This document shows positions 14,685 through 22,051 of a stretch of DNA of 22,366 bases, piece after piece. The stretch covers positions 1 to 22,366 of the forward strand of contig JAJPIN010000140.1 of assembly GCA_021324715.1 (NCBI GenBank), given 5' to 3'. The first letter of the stretch is position 1; the number at the start of each line of letters is the position of its first letter. A model generated the notes under the pieces. That model was not told the DNA's origin. It did not search any database and was given only the letters and a program-made list of their open reading frames with translations. This stretch comes from Nitrososphaeria archaeon (GTDB lineage Archaea; Thermoproteota; Nitrososphaeria; Nitrososphaerales; Nitrososphaeraceae). The translations under genes were made by a program, and so were the position numbers.

Positions 14685-16424
14685 ATGTATAAGGACCACT
14701 TGAAATATCCAAAGATTGTTCTTACTGCAGATCGAACTTTAATGTCTCCATATCGAGGCATATCGTTAGCATCTTTTTTTGGTTGCGCACCTGCTATTGA
14801 TCCAAATAGGTCACATGACACTTTAGTATACAAAATCCTTCGCAATCAAGTTACCCCAAGATTATTGTTTGATTTCATTTGTAATCCAATATCAAATCAT
14901 AATGGGGTTGCAAATTATGCGCCTTATGGGCTTAGGAAAGTAGAAGCTTCCTTAATCAGGGACGGTTATAACAAAGAGGATGTAGTAGTTGCACATCCAG
15001 ATTATATAGAGAAATTCATTGGCCCCGAAACTGAAGTTGTAGGGACATATGAAATGGATCCTCTTGGCATGGGTCCTGTAACTATGACTTTTACTTATGG
15101 GAGAAAACAGATCTCATATGACGAATTCTATAATAAGGATCTCCATATGAAAATTAACAGAGCAAAGGAAAAAAATGGAAGCAAAGCAAAAGTGGTAGCA
15201 GGTGCTTCCGGAACTTGGCAATACAATTACGATCCTGCAAAAATTGAAGAATATGGTTTGTATGGAATCGTGGAAGGTGATTTGGGTGGAATAGGTCCGG
15301 AAATTGATGGTGCTGGGGCAAAGTTTTTTGATGCACTAGTCAATAATGAGCTTGAAACTGCAAATCCATTCAAGAAAAATCCTTTCAAAGTTGAGATAAA
15401 GGAATTTGAAAGAGGCGATAAGACGTATCATGGTAGATTTATACATTATTGGAATGAGCCATCTGTTGATGAAATTCCAACCATAATTAACCCTAGTATG
15501 CATGGAATGATTGAAGTAATGAGAGGCTGTGGACGTGGCTGCAAGTTTTGCGATGTAACTCTCAGACCTTTGAGATATTATCCGGTCGAGAAAGTCGTAA
15601 AAGAAATAGAAGTCAATATGAAATATGGTGGATTAAAGAATGCGTGGGTACATAGTGATGATATTTTCGTATATGGTTTGAATCCAAGAACAACCAAGAA
15701 CATGCAGCCAAACAGAGAAGCCCTAGAAGAATTATTCTCTGGGATAATGTCCACTGGTATAGAACACACCAATCCAACCCACGGCACTCTTGCTGGCGCA
15801 ATCGCTGACGAGCGACTAATACCCAATATTTCAAAAATAATTAAATCGTCACCAGATAATATGATAGGTATCCAGTGTGGTTTTGAAACAGGAAGTATTA
15901 GACTAATTGGAAAATATGCAGATAGGAAATTATCTCCATTTAAGCCATCGGAATGGCATTGGGTTGTAAAAAATGGGATAAAGACATTAAATGAAAACTA
16001 TTGGGTTCCAGCGTTTACGCTAATAATGGGACTAGACAATGATGAAACTGTTGAAGACAGCTGGGAAACTATTGAACTAATTCATTCTTTGGAAATGGAA
16101 CAGCCTGATTCTAAGTTTACAACAACTCCGTTGACATTTGTTCCTATTGGGCTACTTGAAAAATCGGAATTCTTTGATATTGGAAATACAATGGACCCTG
16201 CCAAGTTGGGAGTCATGTACAAAACATGGCAACATAATTTCAAATACGGAATTCAGAAATTTATGCATAAGGTGGGCCGTGATAATCCAATAAAGAATTT
16301 CTTTTTTGCAGGATTGGCAAGAACTCTTGGAGGTGTTCCTCTAGGCGCAATGGAAAGATATGCCCGAAGAAAAGGCCCCGAACACGAAATGGTAATCGAG
16401 AAAATAAAGGCCAAATATTGGTAA
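14685..16424 (+). CDS. Large radical SAM protein with N-terminal B12-binding-like region
   Basis: A 579-residue radical SAM enzyme of unknown substrate. The [4Fe-4S] cluster motif is in RGCGRGCKFCD: Cys282-x3-Cys286-x2-Cys289. The N-terminal 250 residues resemble the region before the cluster in cobalamin-dependent radical SAM enzymes (YGLRKVEASLIRDGY at 81-95, HPDYIEKFIG, DPLGMGPVT at 125-133), but no clear DxHxxG cobalamin motif is visible. The radical SAM barrel includes CGFETGS (near 399-405) and PAFTLIMGL. The C-terminal region is basic and has an aromatic end. Members of this broad class modify lipids, tRNA or natural products in archaea; nothing here fixes the reaction. The ATG start stands alone after a 56-nt gap. 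Confidence 0.88.
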   Translation: MYKDHLKYPKIVLTADRTLMSPYRGISLASFFGCAPAIDPNRSHDTLVYKILRNQVTPRLLFDFICNPISNHNGVANYAPYGLRKVEASLIRDGYNKEDVVVAHPDYIEKFIGPETEVVGTYEMDPLGMGPVTMTFTYGRKQISYDEFYNKDLHMKINRAKEKNGSKAKVVAGASGTWQYNYDPAKIEEYGLYGIVEGDLGGIGPEIDGAGAKFFDALVNNELETANPFKKNPFKVEIKEFERGDKTYHGRFIHYWNEPSVDEIPTIINPSMHGMIEVMRGCGRGCKFCDVTLRPLRYYPVEKVVKEIEVNMKYGGLKNAWVHSDDIFVYGLNPRTTKNMQPNREALEELFSGIMSTGIEHTNPTHGTLAGAIADERLIPNISKIIKSSPDNMIGIQCGFETGSIRLIGKYADRKLSPFKPSEWHWVVKNGIKTLNENYWVPAFTLIMGLDNDETVEDSWETIELIHSLEMEQPDSKFTTTPLTFVPIGLLEKSEFFDIGNTMDPAKLGVMYKTWQHNFKYGIQKFMHKVGRDNPIKNFFFAGLARTLGGVPLGAMERYARRKGPEHEMVIEKIKAKYW

Positions 16425-16477
16425 TTAAGCATACTAGCGATCTAAATATTATAGAATTTTACCTTTTGATGCTTAAT
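16424..16477. terminator. Inverted repeat across the convergent junction
   Basis: ATTAAGCAT (16424-16432) and ATGCTTAAT (16469-16477) are a perfect 9-bp inverted repeat with a 36-nt loop, joining the stop of the radical SAM gene to that of the convergent glycosylase gene. It may act as a bidirectional terminator or 3'-end stabiliser. Chance cannot be excluded. Confidence 0.35.
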
Positions 16478-17051
16478 CATTGCCAAGTAGAAATCTCCAA
16501 TATTTTTGCTTGGCTTTGCTTATACCTACTCTTGTAGTCGTAACAATTTGTTTGGGCTTTATACCATTTTCTATTTGCAATGTAGATTGCTTATCAGATA
16601 GATTGAGGCCATTGTGGGACCTGTTTATGTCCAGTGCCTTTGTCAATCTGCCCGGTCCATTTGTTATTTTGAATTTGCTTTCTACATTAGAAAGTCGCAT
16701 CATAGTATATATTCCGTCGATTGGTATCAACGATCGAATCAATACTGCTCCTGCATCACTGCACGGAGAATGGGCAGTAACATTCACACAATGATGCATT
16801 CCATAAATAAAATAAACATAGGCTTTACCAACTCCACCAAACATTATTGAGTTCCTATTCGTTACGCCTTTATACGCATGACTTGCAGGATCATTCTTTG
16901 AACCATATGCTTCAGTTTCACATATTAATCCAGATAGTCGCTGCACCCTTCTGGTTCCATCGTCATACAATCTTACTAGTATTTTGCCTACCAAATCCCT
17001 TGCAACATCTTCTGTATTTCGTGAATAGAATTTGAGATCGGGGTTAGTCAT
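16473..17051 (-). CDS. mpg: 3-methyladenine DNA glycosylase (AAG/MPG family)
   Basis: Monofunctional base-excision glycosylase that removes alkylated or deaminated purines. The 192-residue product shows the AAG fold: DLVGKILVR (19-27), the catalytic ETEAY box (45-49; Glu47 activates water), His58 and Tyr80 in the lesion-binding pocket, YGMHHCVNV with Asn90, NGPGRLTKAL (near 131-140) and TRVGISKAKQKYWRF near the end. These positions match human AAG Glu125, Tyr127, His136, Tyr159 and Asn169. The ATG start faces the divergent zinc-finger gene across 137 nt, with an A-T box (TTTTACA, minus strand) about 25 nt upstream. Confidence 0.94.
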   Translation of the reverse strand: MTNPDLKFYSRNTEDVARDLVGKILVRLYDDGTRRVQRLSGLICETEAYGSKNDPASHAYKGVTNRNSIMFGGVGKAYVYFIYGMHHCVNVTAHSPCSDAGAVLIRSLIPIDGIYTMMRLSNVESKFKITNGPGRLTKALDINRSHNGLNLSDKQSTLQIENGIKPKQIVTTTRVGISKAKQKYWRFLLGND

Positions 17052-17159
17052 TAGAGATTTAAAAAGATATTTGTAAAAGGGATAATAATATTTTGATTAT
17101 TTTGAGCGTTCGCTTCATGCAATAGTTTTACTCAGACCTTTGTTCGAAAATGATAATAA

Positions 17160-17167
17160 TATAAATA
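17160..17167 (+). promoter_or_regulatory. BoxA of the C2H2 zinc-finger gene
   Basis: TATAAATA centred 25-26 nt before the GTG at 17189, the cleanest archaeal TATA box on this strand; it implies a leaderless transcript. Confidence 0.5.
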
Positions 17168-17188
17168 CTAAAAAACCTCCTCTTAATT

Positions 17189-17410
17189 GTGTTCAATTTT
17201 CGCAAATTTAGTTTATTAAAGAAAAGTTCCTGCACTTTTTGTGGAGAAAAATTTAGTACATTGGAAAGTCTGATGAGCCATTTTCAAACTATGCATGATA
17301 ATCATATATATGAATGTAAAAAGTGCAATGTGGATTTTGAAGGTATGGAAATGATGAGGGACCATATTAGGAAGTATCATAGTTATAAAAAACCTCATTA
17401 TTTAATTTGA
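17189..17410 (+). CDS. Small two-finger C2H2 zinc-finger protein
   Basis: A 73-residue protein with two classical C2H2 fingers back to back: Cys15-x2-Cys18-x12-His31-x4-His36 and Cys43-x2-Cys46-x12-His59-x4-His64, each with the hydrophobic core residues (Phe22, Leu28; Phe50, Met56) in place. The N-terminus is basic. Small C2H2 proteins are common in thaumarchaea and are presumed DNA- or RNA-binding regulators; no target can be inferred. The GTG start is supported by a TATAAATA box at leaderless distance. It is divergent from the DNA glycosylase gene and followed 54 nt later by the YggX-like gene. Confidence 0.85.
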   Translation: MFNFRKFSLLKKSSCTFCGEKFSTLESLMSHFQTMHDNHIYECKKCNVDFEGMEMMRDHIRKYHSYKKPHYLI

Positions 17411-17464
17411 ATTGATTCATTTCAATAAAACAATAAAATATCCTTTAATCATAATCATCAGTAA

Positions 17465-17716
17465 ATGAATTGCTTAAAATGTGGTAAAAATTTTGATGAA
17501 AGTGATGTTGAGGACGCTTCCTCATTAAAGTATCCGTCGTGCAATGAGTGTTGGAAGGAATGGACTACTTATGGAGTTATGGTGATTAATGAAATGCATT
17601 TAGACATGTCATTACCAGAACACAGGAAGGCATTAAAAAAATATGAAAGAGCTTTCTTTGGTCTAGACAAAGTTGAAGAATTGAAAAAAAATCCTGAAAA
17701 TCCTGAAACACCCTAA
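17465..17716 (+). CDS. Cys-rich small protein with YggX/Fe(2+)-trafficking-like domain
   Basis: An 83-residue protein. The N-terminus has two CxxC pairs (Cys3/Cys6 and Cys26/Cys29) resembling a zinc ribbon. The central part, CWKEWTTYGVMVINEMHLDM then LPEHRKALKKYERAFFG (29-67), follows the Fe(2+)-trafficking protein family (W..W...mlINE..L....P..R..L.....FlF), linked in bacteria to iron-sulfur repair under oxidative stress. Bacterial YggX lacks the CxxC pairs. The tail holds a short NPE repeat. The assignment rests on pattern similarity recalled, not on a search. The ATG follows an A-T box near 17432-17440. Its end overlaps the convergent gene by 4 nt. Confidence 0.75.
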   Translation: MNCLKCGKNFDESDVEDASSLKYPSCNECWKEWTTYGVMVINEMHLDMSLPEHRKALKKYERAFFGLDKVEELKKNPENPETP

Positions 17717-18174
17717 TTGAATATCACTTTAGCAATATTCATGGGAATAGTTTTCAAAATAGTTTCTCTATCTGGGTTCAGAAATAAAGCCTCCCTAAGA
17801 CAAACCAGTAGTTTATTCCTTTCATCCACTTCAAGCGAAAAAAATTCATTTAATATCATTTTCGGATCAAATTTTTTAAAAAGGTTAACACTCTTTAATA
17901 TCCTAAGATAACAATACAATATCTGGGTAAGTTGATCGGGTTCTATCTCGGATATCGCCTTCATCCATATTTTAGTTAATCCAGTTAGCTTATCTGGTTG
18001 TATCATGGTCATAGAATTTAAACTTCTAATGATAGCCTCCTTTTTTTCTGCTTCTGTCATTTCCACTAATTCCTTGACTTTAGTTCGACAGATTGGCAAT
18101 TTCAGAAAATCTGGTAAATTCGCGATAATGAAAAGCAAATTTTCTATGCTATTTTTATTGGAGTCTGAGTACAT
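17713..18174 (-). CDS. Hypothetical all-helical protein
   Basis: I do not recognise this 153-residue protein. It is predicted by eye to be almost entirely alpha-helical, with no signal peptide, membrane segment or Cys/His metal motif. Repeating features are leucine/isoleucine-rich helices separated by acidic turns (EMTEAEKKEAII about 38-49, EIEPDQLTQIL about 75-85, EVDERNKLLVCL about 114-125), somewhat like a helical-repeat scaffold. It is complete with an ATG start, and an A-T box (18205-18215, minus strand) lies about 36 nt upstream. Its stop overlaps that of the YggX-like gene. Coding status is supported by length and strand-specific amino-acid composition. Confidence 0.7.
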   Translation of the reverse strand: MYSDSNKNSIENLLFIIANLPDFLKLPICRTKVKELVEMTEAEKKEAIIRSLNSMTMIQPDKLTGLTKIWMKAISEIEPDQLTQILYCYLRILKSVNLFKKFDPKMILNEFFSLEVDERNKLLVCLREALFLNPDRETILKTIPMNIAKVIFN

Positions 18175-18478
18175 TACTTGATATCAACTCTAAGCTATCG
18201 TTAACATATTTAATGGACTATTTCTATTTACTGCTTCGTAATCAGAGACTATAAGGTATCACATTATACTTACGTTGTCAGTTTTACTTATCAATTCGAT
18301 ATTGATTTACTTGAACTGAGACGATTTCTCCATTCATGATGAGTCCTAGAATGGTCAGGAAACAAATAAACCATTCAATTTCTGAAGACCCATATGAACT
18401 AAAAAATAACTCTTAGTAATCGAGATGTTCAAAAATGCTCATATACTTTGAGAGGTATATTATTAATTGAAAATAATA
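18175..18478. other. 304-nt divergent intergenic region
   Basis: This stretch separates two divergently transcribed genes. It holds a BoxA-like CATATTTAATG near the minus-strand gene and CATATAC (18440-18446) near the plus-strand gene. No gene, tRNA or strong repeat is seen in the middle. ATGATGA (18336-18342) and CTGA (18383-18386) recall C/D box ends but lack internal D'/C' boxes. Confidence 0.5.
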
Positions 18479-18883
18479 ATGTCAGAACTCAATGAAATAA
18501 GAAGAGTGTTTGAAGGGCTACATACTCTATATGAAATTCATCTTCCGAAGGTTCATCCCAAACTCATTCATGATCTGTTAATGCGAATACGCAATAATCC
18601 AAGAAAGGACCCTTTTTATTTGATAGAGGTTTTTACAAAGCCTGAGGTAAATTCTGAAGAAATGAGAACTTATATCATTACCAAAACTGGGATGAATCCG
18701 ACAATACATGATAGCGGAACGCATTACGCTTTTAACAACAAATTAACATTAGAATTTCTTAAGGAGCTTTCAGACTTAAAGGATGTCATAGCCGTGTATG
18801 GTGATTTCATGGGTGCTGTAACTGGTGTAGGAGCATCACATGAGCACACAGAACACGAACATCAATGGATAAAGGAAGACTAG
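18479..18883 (+). CDS. Hypothetical protein with His-rich C-terminal tail
   Basis: Unrecognised 134-residue soluble protein. The N-terminal part is helical (LNEIRRVFEGLHTLYEIH), followed by an alternating beta/alpha segment beginning FYLIEVFTKPEV and a C-terminal HEHTEHEHQW stretch (about 120-129) with five histidines, which could bind Ni, Zn or Cu. There is no signal peptide, so it is probably cytosolic. The start is taken at ATG 18479; an in-frame TTG at 18467 would add four residues and sits closer to the transcription start predicted from the CATATAC box. It stands alone, with a 59-nt gap to the next, convergent gene. Confidence 0.7.
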   Translation: MSELNEIRRVFEGLHTLYEIHLPKVHPKLIHDLLMRIRNNPRKDPFYLIEVFTKPEVNSEEMRTYIITKTGMNPTIHDSGTHYAFNNKLTLEFLKELSDLKDVIAVYGDFMGAVTGVGASHEHTEHEHQWIKED

Positions 18884-18942
18884 ATTCGAGTGAACTTTTT
18901 TACTCGACAACAACCAAAAAGACAGATTAAATTTACTGTTGA

Positions 18943-19296
18943 CTATGTTTGAATTAATTCCAAAACATTCTTAATTATACTTTGATGATCTGCATCTACT
19001 TCGGTAGTAACTAGCAGGAGATGATCGCTATCTAGCGGGGCGGTTATTCGTTTTATCTTTTCATACTCTGCCATCGCATATTTTCCTTTGCCCACTTTGG
19101 ATGCTAAGGAATTGCGTAAACCCCATCTGGCAAGAGCCTGCAAATTTGATCTCTTCGTTTCCTCAGCTGTTAATAAATTCACAAGTCCTTCACGTTGACC
19201 GCCAAATTTTATTTCACCCGATTCATCACATACACCTGCAAAACGAATTTTTGGATCCAGTTCTAATATCTGTTTACACAACTTTGCGTAATCCAT
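18943..19296 (-). CDS. DUF6659-like thaumarchaeal protein
   Basis: A 117-residue protein matching, from memory, a thaumarchaeal family (DUF6659) with the pattern MDY.KLC..IL..DPKIRF.GV.DE.GE...GGQREG. near the N-terminus, then KYAMAEYEKIKR and DSDHLLLVTTEVDADHQ near the C-terminus. No function is known; the fold may be roadblock- or profilin-like, but that is a guess. The frame is open 57 nt further upstream, but the ATG at 19296 gives the family N-terminus and lies just downstream of a TATA box (19326-19333) that the longer form would overlap. It is divergent from purA. Confidence 0.8.
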   Translation of the reverse strand: MDYAKLCKQILELDPKIRFAGVCDESGEIKFGGQREGLVNLLTAEETKRSNLQALARWGLRNSLASKVGKGKYAMAEYEKIKRITAPLDSDHLLLVTTEVDADHQSIIKNVLELIQT

Positions 19297-19325
19297 TTTA
19301 AATAGTATCATTATTTCAAATCGAC

Positions 19326-19333
19326 TATATAAA
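19326..19333 (-). promoter_or_regulatory. BoxA of the DUF6659-like gene
   Basis: TTTATATA on the minus strand predicts transcription start near 19303, about 7 nt before the ATG at 19296; it argues against the longer reading of this gene. Confidence 0.45.
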
Positions 19334-19449
19334 ATTGTGTCAGTGAAATGCACTAATCATCGCGCGTTTTAAACATGGTCAAGCCGCACAATGTGATAAA
19401 TCCTAAATCGTTAGAATTTCTGAATTATTCAAATACAATTTTCTAACTC

Positions 19450-19461
19450 AGCTAGCTAGCT
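19450..19461. repeat. 12-bp perfect palindrome upstream of purA
   Basis: AGCTAGCTAGCT lies about 17 nt upstream of the purA A-T box, and a 7-bp inverted repeat GTTAGAA (19410-19416) / TTCTAAC (19441-19447) ends just before it. The position would suit an operator in this 214-nt divergent region. Confidence 0.4.
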
Positions 19462-19477
19462 CACAACTTGATTATCC

Positions 19478-19486
19478 TTATATTTA
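19478..19486 (+). promoter_or_regulatory. BoxA of purA
   Basis: TTATATTTA predicts transcription start near 19508, just upstream of ATG 19511, so the in-frame TTG at 19499 is probably not used. Confidence 0.45.
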
Positions 19487-19510
19487 CTCTTAATACAATT
19501 GGATCTGAAA

Positions 19511-20521
19511 ATGACCTGCACAGTAATAGTAGGGGGATTTTATGGCGATGAAGGAAAGGGAAAGATTATTGCTTACCTATCGATTAAAGATGACCCAAAA
19601 ATAGCTGTAAGAGGAGGAGTTGGAGCAAACGCTGGTCATACATTTGTTTACAATAATCAAAGTTTCAAGGTTCGCATGTTGCCAAGTGCCGTTTTGAATC
19701 CTGAAACCAAACTCTTGATTGGCGCGGGAGTCCTAGTTACACCAGAAGTTTTGAGGGAGGAATCACAGAAATATAATGCGGAAAAAAGAATAATAATAGA
19801 CAGTCAATGTGGAATTGTTCACGAATCCCACATGAAGCGCGATATGAACGATGTGCACCTAAAGAAAATAGTTGGCACTACTGGAAGTGGTACCGGTCCG
19901 GCAAATTCCGATCGCGCATTGAGAATCCTGAAATTAGCCAAAGACATAGATGAATTAAAGCAATACGTTGGAAATGTTTCTAACATTGTAAATGAATCAA
20001 TTGACGAAAACCAAAATGTAATCATAGAAGGAACGCAGGGAACCTTTCTGTCATTATACCATGGTGATTATCCGTTTGTAACCTCCAAAGACGTTACTGC
20101 TTCTGGAATATGTTCTGATATTGGTATAGGACCAACGAAGGTCGATGATGTAATCCTTGTCTTTAAGTCATATGTTACCCGAGTAGGAGGTGGGCCTTTA
20201 GAAAATGAAATTAGTGCCGAAGAAGCAAGTAAATTGGGTTGGTTAGAATACGGAAGTGTAACTGGTAGACAACGAAGAGCTTCCCCCTTTAATATGGAGT
20301 TGGCTAAGAAATCGGTAATGATAAATGGTGCAACCCAAATCGCTGTTACTAAATTAGACGTAGTCTTTCCAGATTGTGCTGGGGTAAATGAATACTCCAA
20401 ATTATCGTCTCAAGCAAAAGGTTTCATCGAGAAGATAGAAGACGGTCTAGGTGTTAAGGCAGTTCTCATAGGAACCGGAGTGGACATTAACGAAATAATA
20501 GATCGCCGGATTGGCAATTAA
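19511..20521 (+). CDS. purA: Adenylosuccinate synthetase PurA
   Basis: GTP-dependent condensation of IMP with aspartate to adenylosuccinate, the first step from IMP to AMP. The 336-residue archaeal-length product (bacterial forms about 430) has the N-terminal P-loop-like GDEGKGK (12-18) with catalytic Asp13, NAGHT with His43, TTGSGTGPANSDRALR (123-138) which contacts IMP, IEGTQGT (172-178), and TGRQRR (251-256) for aspartate/IMP binding, followed by TKLDV (280-284), the guanine-specificity region. The ATG at 19511 is preferred over TTG 19499 on promoter spacing. It is divergent from the DUF6659-like gene. Confidence 0.95.
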   Translation: MTCTVIVGGFYGDEGKGKIIAYLSIKDDPKIAVRGGVGANAGHTFVYNNQSFKVRMLPSAVLNPETKLLIGAGVLVTPEVLREESQKYNAEKRIIIDSQCGIVHESHMKRDMNDVHLKKIVGTTGSGTGPANSDRALRILKLAKDIDELKQYVGNVSNIVNESIDENQNVIIEGTQGTFLSLYHGDYPFVTSKDVTASGICSDIGIGPTKVDDVILVFKSYVTRVGGGPLENEISAEEASKLGWLEYGSVTGRQRRASPFNMELAKKSVMINGATQIAVTKLDVVFPDCAGVNEYSKLSSQAKGFIEKIEDGLGVKAVLIGTGVDINEIIDRRIGN

Positions 20522-20571
20522 TTCAACGTTCAGGTGTGATTTGTGTGAATAAACCTCCTTTATTCGTATGA

Positions 20572-20579
20572 TTTTAATA
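20572..20579 (+). promoter_or_regulatory. Putative BoxA of the gene upstream of pyrF
   Basis: TTTTAATA centred 26-27 nt before the TTG at 20603. It supports a leaderless start there, although the frame is open back to 20549 without a standard start codon. Confidence 0.4.
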
Positions 20580-20602
20580 CTGTTGTTAAAGAACGTACAG
20601 CA

Positions 20603-21283
20603 TTGCAACTTAAATCGCCTTTCTTTATAGAAGTTTCAACAATCCACGATTTTGGCAGACTCGTCTGCGCTTTTGAACGAACACCCCTTCTTTCATTCTC
20701 ATTCAAATCTGGCAAAGAAGATTTATTGGCAACACAGATTGATTTTCTCAATAGCATACCTGTAATATATTATGTCAAACATAGTAGCCATGGTCAATAT
20801 CTTGCATATAGAAACAGCAATGGAAACGAAGATGTAGCAATAGTGGAAAACATACAAAATCCAGCAGTCATATATTCTCCGGTTATATCAGTTGAAAAAT
20901 TTCCGGCAATCTTTTGGCGTAGACCAAAACGTGTAAAGAATTCAAATTATGAGCCAATCAAACTGAGTAATTTCCAAAGTCTTGTAAAAATAGCCTCATA
21001 TAAAATGATATACGAGGAATCACCACTTCCGCTATTTGTATTTAAGAGTACAAAGAAATCCAAATATGTTGTAGGGACAGCGCTGAATATGGCTGAATCT
21101 GACGGAATCTCCTACTTCTATTATACTACAATTCCAGACAACCCGCTTCATTGTTTTATAAAATACTCTAGTTTAAAATCAGTAGATCCGATATTTACAA
21201 ATAACATAGAAGAACATGGATATATTTACATCAAATTAATAAAATTATCTGGGGCTCATCCTCTTGTGAAAGTAAATGAATAA
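20603..21283 (+). CDS. Hypothetical protein coupled to pyrF
   Basis: A 226-residue protein I cannot assign. It is mixed alpha/beta, aromatic-rich and basic (pattern FWRRPKRVKNSNY near 107-119), without membrane segment, signal peptide or Cys cluster. Segments such as PLPLFVFKSTKKSKYVVG and SYFYYTTIPDNPLHCFIKYS suggest beta-rich structure. The TTG start is taken because an A-T box lies at leaderless distance. Its 3' end overlaps the pyrF ATG by 8 nt, so the two are probably co-transcribed and translationally coupled. That suggests, but does not prove, a link to pyrimidine metabolism or its regulation. No similarity to known orotate enzymes was recognised. Confidence 0.7.
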   Translation: MQLKSPFFIEVSTIHDFGRLVCAFERTPLLSFSFKSGKEDLLATQIDFLNSIPVIYYVKHSSHGQYLAYRNSNGNEDVAIVENIQNPAVIYSPVISVEKFPAIFWRRPKRVKNSNYEPIKLSNFQSLVKIASYKMIYEESPLPLFVFKSTKKSKYVVGTALNMAESDGISYFYYTTIPDNPLHCFIKYSSLKSVDPIFTNNIEEHGYIYIKLIKLSGAHPLVKVNE

Positions 21284-22034
21284 AGTTTACCCATACAAAG
21301 AACGCATTGCTAAAATATCGGCTAATAATAGAAGCTCCATAATACTTGCCCTTGACTTGGGATCACGTTACCATAATTTAAAATATATTGAAAATTTAAT
21401 AAGGCATCTCAATCCATATTTATGCGCTATTAAAATTAATTTTCACCTTTTACTACCATTTAGTAAGAACATCATACAAAAGATTAATAGAGTTATACAT
21501 TCGTATGGTTTACTATCGATAGCTGATATAAAATTAAACGATGTCACAAATACAAATCATGTAACATTAAGATATTTACATTCTATGGGTTTCGATTCAG
21601 TGATTGTAAATCCAATAATTGGATTAACTGAATTAAGATCCCTCGTTCGTCTTGCACACAATTTTGGAATGGGGGTAATTTCACTTGTTTATATGAGCCA
21701 TAAAAATGTTAAAGAGGGATATGGTTTGAATATAATGCAGAAAGGTTCAAAAGAAAGTAAACTTTTGCCAATGTTTGAAATCTTCTTACAATATGCAAAA
21801 AAGAGTAGGGTTGATGGCATTATTGTAGGAGCTACCCATTTGAAGACTTTGAAACATATCACGTCCATTACCAAAATTCCCATTTATTCCCCTGGTATTG
21901 GTACTCAAGGAGGGAACCCTAAATCAGCGATTGATAATGGGAGTAACTATCTTATAATAGGCCGCTCCATCTTAAATTCGAGAGACAAGCACAAAACATT
22001 ATCAAAATTGCTCAAGTCAAAGGAATTCTATTAA
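21276..22034 (+). CDS. pyrF: Orotidine 5'-phosphate decarboxylase PyrF
   Basis: Decarboxylates OMP to UMP, the last step of de novo pyrimidine synthesis. The 252-residue TIM-barrel product has the substrate-binding Asp27 (LALDLG) and Lys53 (AIKIN), the catalytic DIKLND (84-89, DxKxxD), GVISLVYMSH in mid-barrel, the phosphate-binding PGIGTQGGNP and the C-terminal IIGRSI with the phosphate-contacting Arg. It is slightly longer than many archaeal PyrF enzymes. The ATG overlaps the preceding unknown gene by 8 nt. Catalytic residues are complete. Confidence 0.92.
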   Translation: MNKVYPYKERIAKISANNRSSIILALDLGSRYHNLKYIENLIRHLNPYLCAIKINFHLLLPFSKNIIQKINRVIHSYGLLSIADIKLNDVTNTNHVTLRYLHSMGFDSVIVNPIIGLTELRSLVRLAHNFGMGVISLVYMSHKNVKEGYGLNIMQKGSKESKLLPMFEIFLQYAKKSRVDGIIVGATHLKTLKHITSITKIPIYSPGIGTQGGNPKSAIDNGSNYLIIGRSILNSRDKHKTLSKLLKSKEFY

Positions 22035-22051
22035 CGAGAAAATGTTAAGTG

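Noticed and set aside
17692..17710. Short tandem repeat AATCCTGAA x2
   Set aside because: It is inside the C-terminal NPE-NPE tail of the YggX-like gene and is too short to be more than local slippage.
18336..18386. Possible C/D box RNA in the 304-nt intergenic region (ATGATGA ... CTGA, 51 nt)
   Set aside because: No internal D'/C' boxes and no flanking stem; size match alone is not enough.
18943..19353. Longer form of the DUF6659-like protein starting at 19353
   Set aside because: The extra 19 residues overlap a good TATA box and do not match the family N-terminus, which begins at the ATG at 19296.
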